Source of the DNA: Bacterioplanoides sp. SCSIO 12839
Lineage (GTDB): Bacteria > Pseudomonadota > Gammaproteobacteria > Pseudomonadales > Oceanobacteraceae
Assembly: GCF_024397975.1 (NCBI RefSeq)
Contig: NZ_CP073745.1
Span: 3,436,501-3,500,500 of the forward strand
Direction: 5' to 3'
Length of the DNA stretch: 64,000 bases
Below, one piece after another: positions 19,348 through 29,072 of the stretch (positions are counted from its first letter, which is position 1; each line of letters begins with the position of its first letter). Both the position numbers and the translations under genes were made by a program. The notes beneath the pieces were generated by a model that saw nothing but the letters and a program-made list of their open reading frames with translations, ran no database searches and had not been told where the DNA came from.

Positions 19348-20882
19348 CAGTTCATTAACTCTCTCAGGTAATTCATTAAATCGGTGGCTAACAAACCACG
19401 CTGACCATTTTCGGCCGCTGCCAGGTCGGCTGCACCACTGTGAATACACACGCCGTAACGAGCCGCCTGCCAGGGTGACATGCCCTGCGCCAGCAGTGCG
19501 GCAATCACACCAGTTAACACATCGCCCATACCACCACAGGCCATGCCCGGGTTGCCATCAGTGCATAACGCCACGTGACCATCCGGCTTGGCAATCAGGG
19601 TTCCCTGACCTTTCAGTACTACCACGGCATCGTAGGTTTTAGCCAGTTCACGCACCGCACTGAAGCGATCCGCCTGTACCTGCTCAATACTGTTACCTAA
19701 TAATCGTGCCGCTTCGCCCGGGTGTGGGGTTAGCACGACATCACGCTCACTGAAACTGCGCTTCCAGCCTGGTGAGGCTAATAAATTCAGGCCGTCAGCA
19801 TCCAGCACCAATGGCGACTCCACGTTCAACACCTGTTGCAGCAATAATTCTGACCAGCTGCTTTGGCCTAACCCCGGGCCACAGGCAATCACCGTGCTTT
19901 GTTCGAGCAGCGGCTGTAACTCAAGACCGGACTCCACCGCTTTCACCATGGCTTCCGGACGTCGTACTAAAATCGGAGCGACATGTTCGGTACGGGTGGC
20001 ACAACGAATCAGGCCCGAACCACAACGGCCAGCAGCTTCTACGGCCATGGCTACCGCACCACCCATGCCGTGATCACCACCCACTACCATCACATGGCCA
20101 AATTCACCTTTATGGGAATTACCACGGCGCGGACTCAGACGCTGACCCAAACGCTCCAGCCGATCCCAGCTGATACGCTCACTTTGTGCCGGCACCTGAT
20201 GGTATAACAGCGGATCAACCGCTAATGAAGCAAAGGCGATATCACCGGAGACATCCGGGCCATCGGAGGTTAGCAGCCCTTGTTTCACACCAATAAAGGT
20301 AATGGTCAGGTCAGCCTGAATAGCACAACCAAGAATACGGCCGCTGTCGGCGTGTAAACCAGAGGGTAAATCCAGCGCCAACACATCGGCAAAATGAACA
20401 TTCACCGCCTGAATCGCGGTAGCAAAGTCACCGTCAACAACCTTATTCAGCCCGGTGCCTAACAAGCCATCAATAATCACCTGGCCTTCGTAAACCAGCT
20501 CACCACGAAAAGCCTGTGGTTCGACTCCAGCTTGCAGTGCCATTTCCCGCGCCTGACTGGCAGCGGGCGATAATTGAGTGTGATCACCCAAGGTGTAAAA
20601 CACCACATCCAGCCCATGATGACAGGCCAGCGCCGCAAGCACATAGGCATCACCACCGTTATTACCCGGGCCAGCCAGTACACATACTGAGCTTTCTTCC
20701 GGCCAACGCTCCAACATACTGGCAAACGCCGCTTCACCGGCCCGCGACATCAGCTCAAAGCCAGCGGTATCAGGCTGCAGTTGCTGAATCTGACTAATCG
20801 CCAACGCATCCAGCTCGCGTACCTGAGCCGCACTGTAGAGTTCGCCGGGCAGATGATCTTTTGCTGAGTAAGGTCGGTTCAT
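19347..20882 (-). CDS. nnr: Bifunctional NAD(P)H-hydrate repair enzyme
   Basis: Repairs hydrated, dead NADH and NADPH. The 511-residue protein fuses an N-terminal YjeF_N epimerase domain (about 1-225; [30 protein letters not shown]) with a C-terminal ADP-dependent dehydratase of the ribokinase fold (about 240-505; [47 protein letters not shown]). The first ATG is used, divergent from queG across 69 bases. In E. coli the same trio (queG, nnr, tsaE) is adjacent and then amiB and mutL follow, so this is a conserved cluster. Confidence 0.95.
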   Translation of the reverse strand: MNRPYSAKDHLPGELYSAAQVRELDALAISQIQQLQPDTAGFELMSRAGEAAFASMLERWPEESSVCVLAGPGNNGGDAYVLAALACHHGLDVVFYTLGDHTQLSPAASQAREMALQAGVEPQAFRGELVYEGQVIIDGLLGTGLNKVVDGDFATAIQAVNVHFADVLALDLPSGLHADSGRILGCAIQADLTITFIGVKQGLLTSDGPDVSGDIAFASLAVDPLLYHQVPAQSERISWDRLERLGQRLSPRRGNSHKGEFGHVMVVGGDHGMGGAVAMAVEAAGRCGSGLIRCATRTEHVAPILVRRPEAMVKAVESGLELQPLLEQSTVIACGPGLGQSSWSELLLQQVLNVESPLVLDADGLNLLASPGWKRSFSERDVVLTPHPGEAARLLGNSIEQVQADRFSAVRELAKTYDAVVVLKGQGTLIAKPDGHVALCTDGNPGMACGGMGDVLTGVIAALLAQGMSPWQAARYGVCIHSGAADLAAAENGQRGLLATDLMNYLRELMN

Positions 20883-20951
20883 CCCTGCTTAGCCTTTCAA
20901 TGTGGTAAATTTGCCAGAATTATATCGACAAGCGCCGTTTAAGTCCTGCTC

Positions 20952-22037
20952 ATGAATTCAGATTTACCCCATTTTACCCTTGCTGCCGATCTGCGTGATC
21001 AGCTTGAGCTGTGGGCGAAAGAACTGGGGTTTCAGCAGATTGGCGTGACCGATATTCAGCTCAGCGAGCATGAAGAACGCCTGCAACAATGGCTCAAACA
21101 AGGATACCACGGTGATATGGGCTACATGGCCGATCATGGCAACATGCGCTCACGTCCGGACGAACTGCAACCGGGTACCATTCGGGTGATCAGCCTGCGT
21201 ATGGATTATCTGCCGCCCGATATCAGCATCACCGAACAACTACAGGACAAAAACAACGCCTATATCTCACGTTATGCATTGGGCCGGGATTACCACAAAC
21301 TGATTCGTAAACGCCTGACCCAGCTGGGTAAAAAGTTGCAACAGGCCATTGCCGAGTTAAACGCCGAGCAGCAGATGAATTACCGCGCCTTTGTTGATAG
21401 TGCGCCGCTGCTGGAGCGTGCCTTAGCCAACAAAGCCGGGCTAGGCTGGATTGGCAAAAACACCATGCTGATCAACCGTAAAGCCGGATCGTATTTTTTT
21501 CTCGGGGAAATTCTCACCGACCTGCCGTTAACGCTCGATTCACGTTATGAAAAAGATCACTGTGGTCGCTGCACTTCCTGCCTGGATATTTGCCCGACGC
21601 AGGCTTTTGTTGGCCCACATATTCTTGATGCAAGGCGATGTATTTCTTACTTAACCATTGAGCTGGACGGCCCGATTCCTGAGCCATTACGCCCTGGTAT
21701 TGGTAATCGTATTTTCGGCTGCGATGACTGCCAGATTGGCTGCCCATGGAATCGCTTTAGTAAACACACTCAGGAAGCGGATTTCACCCCACGCCACCAA
21801 CTCGATAAAGCTACCTTGCTGGAATTATTCGCCTGGGATGAAACCACCTTTCTGAAGCGCACCGAAGGTATGCCAATTCGCCGTACCGGATTTGAAAACT
21901 GGCAGCGCAATATCGCTGTGGCCTTAGGCAATGCGCCAACCAGTTTAGAGGTGATTGAGGCTCTGAAACGTGCCCGAGTCAGCACCAGCCCATTGGTCCA
22001 GGAACATATCGACTGGGCGCTTAAACAGCACGGTTAG
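20952..22037 (+). CDS. queG: Epoxyqueuosine reductase
   Basis: QueG performs the last step of queuosine synthesis, reducing epoxyqueuosine in tRNA using cobalamin and two 4Fe-4S clusters. The 361-residue product has the N-terminal domain (RPDELQPGTIRVISLRMDY), SAPLLERALANKAGLGWIGKNTMLI, the first cluster motif CGRCTSCLDICPTQAF, and the second CDDCQIGCPWNRF. The C-terminal tail has HEAT-like helices (WQRNIAVALGNAP). It is divergent to nnr and ends at a small perfect stem-loop. Confidence 0.96.
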   Translation: MNSDLPHFTLAADLRDQLELWAKELGFQQIGVTDIQLSEHEERLQQWLKQGYHGDMGYMADHGNMRSRPDELQPGTIRVISLRMDYLPPDISITEQLQDKNNAYISRYALGRDYHKLIRKRLTQLGKKLQQAIAELNAEQQMNYRAFVDSAPLLERALANKAGLGWIGKNTMLINRKAGSYFFLGEILTDLPLTLDSRYEKDHCGRCTSCLDICPTQAFVGPHILDARRCISYLTIELDGPIPEPLRPGIGNRIFGCDDCQIGCPWNRFSKHTQEADFTPRHQLDKATLLELFAWDETTFLKRTEGMPIRRTGFENWQRNIAVALGNAPTSLEVIEALKRARVSTSPLVQEHIDWALKQHG

Positions 22038-22039
22038 CC

Positions 22040-22064
22040 TTAATAACGTCAGATACGTTATTAA
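22040..22064. terminator. Stem-loop between convergent queG and PEBP genes
   Basis: Perfect ten-base arms TTAATAACGT (22040-22049) and ACGTTATTAA (22055-22064) with a five-base loop. It is AT-rich with no clear T run, so a weak or bidirectional terminator is a reasonable reading but uncertain. Confidence 0.4.
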
Positions 22065-22076
22065 ATCCGAAGTGAA

Positions 22077-22637
22077 TTAATCGCGTTTATATAACGCTTC
22101 AATGGTGGCCGAAGCCAACGCATTAGCATTTACCATATAGCCGGTTAACGCAGCGGACGCCTCTTTGGGTAATTCCAACTTCTGCTTCAGTGCGTACACA
22201 GTGAATTGATAACGGTGCGCGCCATCTCCCGGTGGTGGGCAAGCGCCACCAAACGAATGACTACCGTAATCATTGCGCATTTGCATGCTGCCAGCGGGTA
22301 AATTTTTGCCAGCTTCGGTTCCGGCACCAGCGGCTAACTCACTGACATTTTTTGGAATATTCACCAACTGCCAATGCCACCAACCACTGCCGGTAGGTGC
22401 ATCTGGGTCGTAGGCCAATAACGCAAAGGCCTGCGTGCCTTTGGGTGCACCGCTCCAGATCAGCTGTGGCGATTGATTACCGCCTTTACAACCAAACCCG
22501 GTAAATTCCTGAGCGTTATCCATAAACTCGCCGTGGCGAATATCGTTACTACTCAAAATAAAGTCATCGGCATACGCGGTTGAATGAATCAGTCCGGCTA
22601 ATGCCATCAGGGTTAGTTGTTTCATCGCCTTTTTCAT
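22077..22637 (-). CDS. Exported YbhB/YbcL-type PEBP protein
   Basis: A 186-residue protein with a signal peptide (MKKAMKQLTLMALAGLIHSTAYA) and the phosphatidylethanolamine-binding/RKIP-like fold. The motifs are GGNQSPQLIWSGAPKGTQAFALLAYDPDAPTGSGWWHWQLVNIP and later YGSHSFGGACPPPGDGAHRYQFTVYAL. Family members bind small anions or phospholipid head groups in a conserved pocket; bacterial roles are poorly defined. It stands alone between convergent queG and a lipoprotein gene on the same strand. Confidence 0.9.
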   Translation of the reverse strand: MKKAMKQLTLMALAGLIHSTAYADDFILSSNDIRHGEFMDNAQEFTGFGCKGGNQSPQLIWSGAPKGTQAFALLAYDPDAPTGSGWWHWQLVNIPKNVSELAAGAGTEAGKNLPAGSMQMRNDYGSHSFGGACPPPGDGAHRYQFTVYALKQKLELPKEASAALTGYMVNANALASATIEALYKRD

Positions 22638-22730
22638 ATCGTGCTTCCCGCTACATTTCTGAAAAATTTACCATAACGCATTAAGCGCGCAGCCAGAAGT
22701 GTTTACACCATGACTGCGCATCGAACATCT

Positions 22731-24728
22731 TTACTGAGGGGTAGAAGACGCAGGAGCAACAATCCGCACTTGTCCCGAGTCTTCTAAATTGCTTTTGTCA
22801 GCAGCAGGTTTAGCCAGCAAATAATAGTCACCGTCGGTGCTCTTAACGAGATAGGCAAATAACATATCCAATTTAGTCTCCCCAGCAATGGCATCACCAA
22901 TCTGCTCACCCGATGTGCTGTTATAAAGGCGAACAGAGCCGGCATCTTCAACTCCATTTTCATTGTCAAAAGTTGATAAAACGACAAAATGATTGGTATC
23001 CAGTTCAACCATATCACCACGCCCTAACTGGTCAGCTTGAGACTCACCAGCTTTCGGAGTGCCGATTGCCTCACCCGTCTCGCCGTTAAATAGTTGTATC
23101 GACCCAGCGTCAGCTACCCCATTCACCATATCAGAACCTGAAATCACCACGTAATGACCATTGCTAAGTGCCAATACATCGGTGGAGCCAATACGATCAG
23201 ATTCATTATCGCCGATAAAGGCATCACCTATTTGTTGTCCGTTGCGGCCATCGACCAGGCGAACTGAGCCAGCGTCCGTGACTGAGTTTTCATCATCATT
23301 CGGTGAGGCCACTACATAATTGCCATTATTCAGCACGTATACGCCTTTGATGCCACCCAGTTTATCTTCGGCATCATTCCCCACTAACGGTTGGCCAATA
23401 GGCTTACCTGTGTTGCCATCGATCAGGCGTACTGAACCAGCATCTTCGATTCCATTCTCATTGTCTGATGTTGAAATGATGACAAAGTTACCGCCGGGTA
23501 ATACTGTGATTGCGCTACCAATTTGATCATTATTAGCATCACCCACAATCGGAGAGCCAATAGCAGCACCTGTTTTACCATCAAACAAACGTACACTTCC
23601 GGCATATGACACACCCTTTTCATTATCGCTGGCTGATGCCACCACATAATTACCGTTATCCAGTGCGAAGGTGCCGTTATTTCCAATCAGGTCGTCTGTT
23701 TGATCTCCGTACACAGTAGCTCCAATTTGTACCCCGGTTGCGCCATTAAACAAACGTATTGAGCCAGCACGAGAGATATCACCATGACTGTCAGATGGAG
23801 AGGTAACAACATAATTCCCGTTGCCTAATATGGCTAACTCTTTTCTTCCGATTCGATCATCTTCTTGGTCACCAAACAATGTGGCTCCAATTTGCAGGCC
23901 TGTTTCACCATCTACGAGTACAACCGAACCAGCATCTTCGATTTCACCATTACTGGCACCGGACGACACAATCACATAATTATTGTTTGGAAGTGCATAA
24001 ACATCGCCACCAAAACTGTCGTTTTCAGCAGCCCCTGTTAATGGCTCTCCTATCGGTTCTCCAGTAACACCATTCAGCAACTGAACAGAGCCTGCGCCAG
24101 ATAAACTCCCTACAGCAGCACTGGAAGAAGCTGCAACGAAGTGCCCATTAGTGAGTTGAGTAATACTGCCACTGCCCAAAAACGCATTAGCCGTTTTTCC
24201 GGTGACAATCGCCAACTGCTCTCCGGTACTACCATGCATCAGGCGTACAGATCCGGCATTGGCAATACCATTTACCGTGTCAGTGGGGGACGCAATCACA
24301 TAAAAGTTATCACCAACCAACTCGATTCGACGACCAACCTGATCGTTTTCATCATCGCCATAGACACTGGCAATCGGAGTGGCAGAACGTGGGCTGTATA
24401 AATGCACCGCACCATTTTTCTCAGCCACACTGGAGTCACCCGCGTCAGTCACTACGACATTCCCGTTAGACAACTGCAACACTTGAGAACCAAAACGATC
24501 TTCAGCCCCAGGAGTTGGATCCAATAATTCCAGAGAGGTTATTGGTGCCAGTGGTTCAGGATCAGGGGTGATTTCTGGGCCACCGCCACCGCCACCGCCA
24601 CCGCCACCGCCACCGCCATCGCCACCGCCACCGCCACCGCCACCGCCACCGCCACCGCCACAAGCGCTGACAATGGCCGATAAAATAGCAACAGTGAATA
24701 GCTTATTTTTAGTTGGGAAAGCGGGCAT
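22731..24728 (-). CDS. Glycine-rich lipoprotein with FG-GAP-like repeats
   Basis: The product (665 residues from ATG 24728, with AGAGG upstream) has a lipobox ending AIVSAC, then about 30 almost uninterrupted glycines and a PDPEPLAP linker. About ten repeats of roughly 50 residues follow with the core 'DAGSVRLxDGxTGxxIGxPLxGD...DxIG...LxNGNYVVxSxSDxENG'. The repeats resemble FG-GAP/integrin-like beta-propeller blades, which bind calcium or act in surface adhesion. The frame stays open to 24989 but would overlap the divergent RNA methyltransferase gene and lacks export features, so the internal start is right. Function is unknown. Confidence 0.8.
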   Translation of the reverse strand: MPAFPTKNKLFTVAILSAIVSACGGGGGGGGGGGGGDGGGGGGGGGGGGGPEITPDPEPLAPITSLELLDPTPGAEDRFGSQVLQLSNGNVVVTDAGDSSVAEKNGAVHLYSPRSATPIASVYGDDENDQVGRRIELVGDNFYVIASPTDTVNGIANAGSVRLMHGSTGEQLAIVTGKTANAFLGSGSITQLTNGHFVAASSSAAVGSLSGAGSVQLLNGVTGEPIGEPLTGAAENDSFGGDVYALPNNNYVIVSSGASNGEIEDAGSVVLVDGETGLQIGATLFGDQEDDRIGRKELAILGNGNYVVTSPSDSHGDISRAGSIRLFNGATGVQIGATVYGDQTDDLIGNNGTFALDNGNYVVASASDNEKGVSYAGSVRLFDGKTGAAIGSPIVGDANNDQIGSAITVLPGGNFVIISTSDNENGIEDAGSVRLIDGNTGKPIGQPLVGNDAEDKLGGIKGVYVLNNGNYVVASPNDDENSVTDAGSVRLVDGRNGQQIGDAFIGDNESDRIGSTDVLALSNGHYVVISGSDMVNGVADAGSIQLFNGETGEAIGTPKAGESQADQLGRGDMVELDTNHFVVLSTFDNENGVEDAGSVRLYNSTSGEQIGDAIAGETKLDMLFAYLVKSTDGDYYLLAKPAADKSNLEDSGQVRIVAPASSTPQ
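24581..24662. repeat. GCCACC hexanucleotide microsatellite coding polyglycine
   Basis: About 13 near-perfect copies of the trinucleotide pair GCC-ACC, coding glycine on the minus strand just after the lipobox cysteine of the FG-GAP-like lipoprotein. One unit is interrupted (GCCATC). Because the unit is six bases, length changes stay in frame. Confidence 0.9.
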
Positions 24729-24908
24729 ACATACCTCTACTGAAAAAATGAGAAACCTATTACTAACAATTTCTGAGTCTCTCATATCAAAATCCACCAT
24801 AACAGCTGAAATTCCTATGGTCAGACCAAGGTCATAACACACATCAAGAAAGACGCCCTGAAAAAATCCGTTACAATAGCGAACTACGCTAAAACCATCC
24901 GGTAAGCC

Positions 24909-25610
24909 ATGAAACTCGACGACATAAAAAAATTGCACCAGAAAAAATACCGCACTCAGTTTGGCTGTTATCTGGTGGAAGGTGAGCATTTGCTGCTAGA
25001 GCTTGAGAAAACCTCACAGGAGCACTGTGAGATACTGGTGACTGAGCAGCATCAGGATTGGCCGACTCGCTTTCAGAAAACGCTGATCAGCGGCAAAAAG
25101 ATGGCGACCATTTCAGATACAAAATCACCCCAGGGCATTGTTGCCGTTGTGCCCTTCGAGTCGCTAAAAGCACCTGCTTCGTCCAAAGCCATTTACCTCT
25201 ACGAAGTACAGGACCCGGGCAACTTAGGTACTATTTTGCGCACACTGGGCTGGTTTGGTGGTTATCAATGCATTCTCAGCCCGGGCTGTGTGGATCCTTA
25301 CAACCCTAAAGTTGTACGTTCCAGTATGGGGGCGATTTTTCACGTGGACATTGAGCAGGATGTAACGCTGGAACAGCTGCAGCAACGCTTCCCTAGAATC
25401 GCCACACTAGATATGAATGGCAGCAGATTGAGTGAGCCATCCTTTGGCGAGTTCGATTGTTATTTGTTTGGCAACGAAGCCCGAGGAGTGCCGAATGATC
25501 AGTTATCCGGCTTCGATGTATCACCTTATACCATCGCTGGTAATGGCGCGATTGAGTCTTTAAATTTAGCCACTGCTGTTAACATGACACTATATGAACT
25601 GCACCGCTAA
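24909..25610 (+). CDS. TrmH-family (SpoU) RNA 2'-O-methyltransferase
   Basis: The 233-residue product has an N-terminal L30e-like substrate domain (KLHQKKYRTQFGCYLVEGEHLLLEL) and the knotted SPOUT methyltransferase domain. All three family motifs are present: DPGNLGTILRT, LFGNEARGVP and IESLNLATAVNMTLYE. Members modify rRNA or tRNA ribose; the exact target is not deducible. It is distinct from trmH at 61201. The start follows a short ribosome site (GGTAAG) and is divergent from the lipoprotein gene across about 180 bases. Confidence 0.9.
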   Translation: MKLDDIKKLHQKKYRTQFGCYLVEGEHLLLELEKTSQEHCEILVTEQHQDWPTRFQKTLISGKKMATISDTKSPQGIVAVVPFESLKAPASSKAIYLYEVQDPGNLGTILRTLGWFGGYQCILSPGCVDPYNPKVVRSSMGAIFHVDIEQDVTLEQLQQRFPRIATLDMNGSRLSEPSFGEFDCYLFGNEARGVPNDQLSGFDVSPYTIAGNGAIESLNLATAVNMTLYELHR

Positions 25611-25635
25611 ACTGGCCTGACATCTGTTAAAGGCC

Positions 25636-26649
25636 CTAACATTGCGCCAGTTCCTGTAGTTGTTGGCTGATATTTTTCGCCAGCTCCATGTTTTTTGCTG
25701 ACCCTTGCTGCGAGGCCATGGCATCTTCTTTCAATTGCCCAAGGTCTTCGGCAATTTTTTGGGCATTATTGGTTTGTGCTTCGGTCTGACGAATCATGTT
25801 GCCCAGCATTCCTTCTACTTGTTGTAAAGCAGCTTCGGCATTCTGGCTGATGCGCTCACTGCCTGCTTCGCCTTCATGCGTTGCCATCAGGGTTTTTTGC
25901 ATCTGTTCACGAAATTGCTCGGAGCTTAGTAAAAACTCTTTTTCGGTGCCCGTCAGACTATTCAGCAATTCATTAATCTTTTCAGCTTGTTGCCCGGCAT
26001 GTGCCGCAAGGTTTTTTACTTCATCGGCTACTACCGCAAAACCACGGCCAGCTTCGCCTGCACGAGCCGCTTCAATCGCTGCATTTAAAGCGAGCAAATT
26101 GGTTTGTTCAGAAATGCCGCGAATGGTTTGCGCCATTTCATGGATATCCTGAAATTGCTGGTCAAAACTCTGCAGACGTTCTTGCTGCTGCCCGGACCAT
26201 TCCACTGCTTGCTGCAGCTGCTGGCATAAGCGCTGCACTTTCGGATCGTTGTCACGAATACTGGCCGCTAATTCATCCATCACACCATGGCACATCTGGG
26301 TTTGTTGTGCGATTTGTCCGGCATCGGCAGATAATTCTTCCGTCAGGCGCACCATATCTTCGGCAAAACTGATGCGCTGCCCCGAAGCCGCATTAACACG
26401 GGTGGCGTTATTCAATACTGTAGCCGCCAGTTGATCAACATCACCCAGGCGCTGTTTGCAGACCGAATATTCATCCTCAACCGACAATTGTCCATCATCG
26501 ATATCTGGCTCATCAGCCGGGGCCTGCCACAGTACCGCAACGGCCACCACCGCAAGCACAGAAGGCAGCCAGAATAGTCCAGGTAGCAGCCATTCGGCCA
26601 ATAACATCAGTAACAGAGCTGCCAGGGCAGTACCTTGTTGTACGGTCAT
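25636..26649 (-). CDS. Short methyl-accepting chemotaxis-like protein without periplasmic sensor
   Basis: A 337-residue protein with two closely spaced N-terminal membrane helices (about 6-42, no periplasmic loop), no recognisable HAMP domain, and a signalling domain. The hairpin tip is [34 protein letters not shown], the CheA/CheW-binding hallmark. It therefore senses from the membrane or cytosol, or works as a partner of another receptor. The cytoplasmic part is short compared with classic receptors. It is convergent with the upstream RNA methyltransferase gene (25 bases) and divergent from transketolase. Confidence 0.85.
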   Translation of the reverse strand: MTVQQGTALAALLLMLLAEWLLPGLFWLPSVLAVVAVAVLWQAPADEPDIDDGQLSVEDEYSVCKQRLGDVDQLAATVLNNATRVNAASGQRISFAEDMVRLTEELSADAGQIAQQTQMCHGVMDELAASIRDNDPKVQRLCQQLQQAVEWSGQQQERLQSFDQQFQDIHEMAQTIRGISEQTNLLALNAAIEAARAGEAGRGFAVVADEVKNLAAHAGQQAEKINELLNSLTGTEKEFLLSSEQFREQMQKTLMATHEGEAGSERISQNAEAALQQVEGMLGNMIRQTEAQTNNAQKIAEDLGQLKEDAMASQQGSAKNMELAKNISQQLQELAQC

Positions 26650-26911
26650 AACTCCAGTCCCGATAAATCAAAGCGATCAGACAAACATGAGCCAAGTATA
26701 GACAGCCCTGACAAAAAGCGAGCCTCGAATAGCTAACGTATCCCGAGAAAGCGGAAAATCCTGATTGCTGCTGATCGCTTTCTGAGCGACAATGGCGCCT
26801 TTTTTCGCTCAGGATAAAAAACGGGCTGTTTTTTGTTCTGAATCACTGGCTGAACCGTGCTTTTCGGCCAGACTAATACGCATTATTTACCGTGATATTC
26901 AGGAGTCGTAC

Positions 26912-28900
26912 ATGACCTCTCGTTCCGAACTGGCCAATGCCATCCGTGCATTGAGCATGGACGCCGTTCAGAAAGCTAAATCTGGCCACCCAGGTGCCCC
27001 AATGGGCATGGCCGACATCGCCGAAGTGTTATGGAACGACTACCTCAAGCACAACCCGGAAAACCCGGATTGGGCTGACCGCGACCGCTTTATTCTGTCG
27101 AATGGCCACGGCTCTATGCTGATCTATTCGCTGCTGCATTTAGCCGGTTACGATCTGAGCATCGACGACATCAAAAACTTCCGTCAGCTGCACTCGAAAA
27201 CTCCGGGGCACCCGGAATACGGTTACGCACCAGGTATCGAAACCACCACGGGTCCTCTGGGTCAGGGCATCGCTAACGGCGTTGGTATGGCGACCGCTGA
27301 AAAAGTTCTGGCGGCTCAGTTCAACCGCGACGGCCACGACATCGTTGACCACCACACCTACGTATTCCTGGGTGATGGCTGCATGATGGAAGGTATCTCC
27401 CACGAAGCCTGTTCTTTAGCGGGTACTCTGGGCTTAGGCAAACTGGTTGCGTTCTACGACGACAACGGCATCTCCATTGACGGTGAAGTTGAAGGCTGGT
27501 TTACCGACGACACCGTTAAACGTTTCGAATCTTACGGCTGGCAGGTAATTCCACGTGTTAACGGCCACGACCCGGAAGAGATCAAACAAGCGATCGAAAC
27601 TGCCCGTGCGAACACCGAGCAACCTACTCTGATCTGCTGCAAAACCATCATTGGTTTTGGCTCACCGAACAAAGAAGGCAAAGAAGACTGCCACGGCGCA
27701 CCACTGGGCGACGATGAAATTGCACTGACCCGTGAGCGTTTAGGCTGGAACCACGGTTCTTTCGAAATCCCTGAAAACGTTTACCAAGGCTGGAGCGCCA
27801 AAGAAAAAGGCGCCGCAGCTGAGCAAAGCTGGAACGACAAGTTCGCAGCTTACGAATCGGCTTACCCGGAACTGGCGGCGGAATATAAGCGTCGTATGGC
27901 CGGTGACTTACCTGCTGACTTCTCTGCAAAAGCTCAGGCTTACATTGAAGAATGTCAGGCGAAAGGTGAAGAAGTGGCTTCCCGTAAAGCCTCTCAGAAC
28001 ACCCTGAACGCATTTGGCCCACTACTGCCGGAATTCCTGGGCGGCTCTGCTGACCTGGCTGGCTCTAACCTGACTCTGTGGAAAGACGCACAAGGCGTAA
28101 GCGAAACCGACGCTTCTGGTAACTACCTGTTCTACGGCGTGCGTGAATTTGGCATGAGCGCCATGATGAATGGCATTGCGTTGCACAAAGGTTTTGTTCC
28201 TTACGGCGCGACCTTCCTGATGTTTATGGAATACGCCCGTAACGCCGTACGTATGGCAGCACTGATGAAGCAACGCTCCATCTTTGTTTACACCCACGAT
28301 TCTATCGGCCTGGGTGAAGACGGCCCGACCCACCAACCGGTTGAGCAAGTGGCTAACCTGCGTAACACCCCGAACCTGGAAACCTGGCGTCCATGTGACA
28401 CCGTTGAATCAGCAACGTGCTGGAAGTCTGCCGTTGAACGTGCCGACGGCCCAAGTGCGCTGATCTTCTCTCGCCAGGGTCTGCAGCATCAGCAACGTAC
28501 TGCTGAGCAGGTAAACAACATCGCAAAAGGTGGTTACATCCTGCGTGATTGCGAAGGCACTCCAGATGCCATCATTATCGCCACCGGTTCTGAAGTGAAA
28601 CTGGCGATGGAAGCAGCTGAACAGCTTTCTGGTAAGCAAGTTCGTGTTGTTTCGATGCCGTCTGCCGAAGTGTTCTGCAAACAAGACGAGGCTTATATCG
28701 AATCCGTACTACCAGCAGCAGTAACGGCTCGTGTTGCGGTTGAAGCCCTGCATAAAGACTTCTGGTACAAGTTTGTTGGCCTGCAAGGCAAGATCATCGG
28801 TATGGACACCTTCGGAGAATCTGCACCAGCAGGCGAACTGTTTAAAGAGTTTGGCATTACGACTGATGCGGTTGTTGACGCGGTCAATAGCCTGAGCTAA
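26912..28900 (+). CDS. tkt: Transketolase
   Basis: Thiamine-diphosphate enzyme of the pentose-phosphate pathway, moving two-carbon units between sugar phosphates. The 662-residue product has the ThDP-binding [55 protein letters not shown], the pyrimidine-domain [16 protein letters not shown], and [19 protein letters not shown]. The start is ATG 26912, preceded by AGGAG; an upstream in-frame extension to 26792 has no family similarity. Strong codon bias (CTG, GGC, GAA, AAC) suggests high expression. A clear terminator follows. Confidence 0.97.
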   Translation: MTSRSELANAIRALSMDAVQKAKSGHPGAPMGMADIAEVLWNDYLKHNPENPDWADRDRFILSNGHGSMLIYSLLHLAGYDLSIDDIKNFRQLHSKTPGHPEYGYAPGIETTTGPLGQGIANGVGMATAEKVLAAQFNRDGHDIVDHHTYVFLGDGCMMEGISHEACSLAGTLGLGKLVAFYDDNGISIDGEVEGWFTDDTVKRFESYGWQVIPRVNGHDPEEIKQAIETARANTEQPTLICCKTIIGFGSPNKEGKEDCHGAPLGDDEIALTRERLGWNHGSFEIPENVYQGWSAKEKGAAAEQSWNDKFAAYESAYPELAAEYKRRMAGDLPADFSAKAQAYIEECQAKGEEVASRKASQNTLNAFGPLLPEFLGGSADLAGSNLTLWKDAQGVSETDASGNYLFYGVREFGMSAMMNGIALHKGFVPYGATFLMFMEYARNAVRMAALMKQRSIFVYTHDSIGLGEDGPTHQPVEQVANLRNTPNLETWRPCDTVESATCWKSAVERADGPSALIFSRQGLQHQQRTAEQVNNIAKGGYILRDCEGTPDAIIIATGSEVKLAMEAAEQLSGKQVRVVSMPSAEVFCKQDEAYIESVLPAAVTARVAVEALHKDFWYKFVGLQGKIIGMDTFGESAPAGELFKEFGITTDAVVDAVNSLS

Positions 28901-28929
28901 GCCTCAACATCCAGCTTTAACAAACGCTA

Positions 28930-28970
28930 AAAATAAAAGCCGCAATCGTTAACTTGATTGCGGCTTTTTT
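28930..28970 (+). terminator. Terminator after transketolase
   Basis: Twelve-base stem AAAGCCGCAATC (28936-28947) and GATTGCGGCTTT (28956-28967) followed by T residues. Confidence 0.9.
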
Positions 28971-29072
28971 ATGACCGTGGCTCTGATCTTTACTTTTACA
29001 GATATTACGTTTGTTCACTAAATCAAGTAAAATATGTAAACAATCAATTACCTCGACTACAAGGACGTTAGT

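Noticed and set aside
24568-24837. Plus-strand polyproline frame
   Set aside because: The antisense of the polyglycine microsatellite in the lipoprotein gene.
24729-24989. 87-residue extension of the glycine-rich lipoprotein
   Set aside because: It overlaps the divergent methyltransferase gene, and the lipoprotein signal begins only at 24728.
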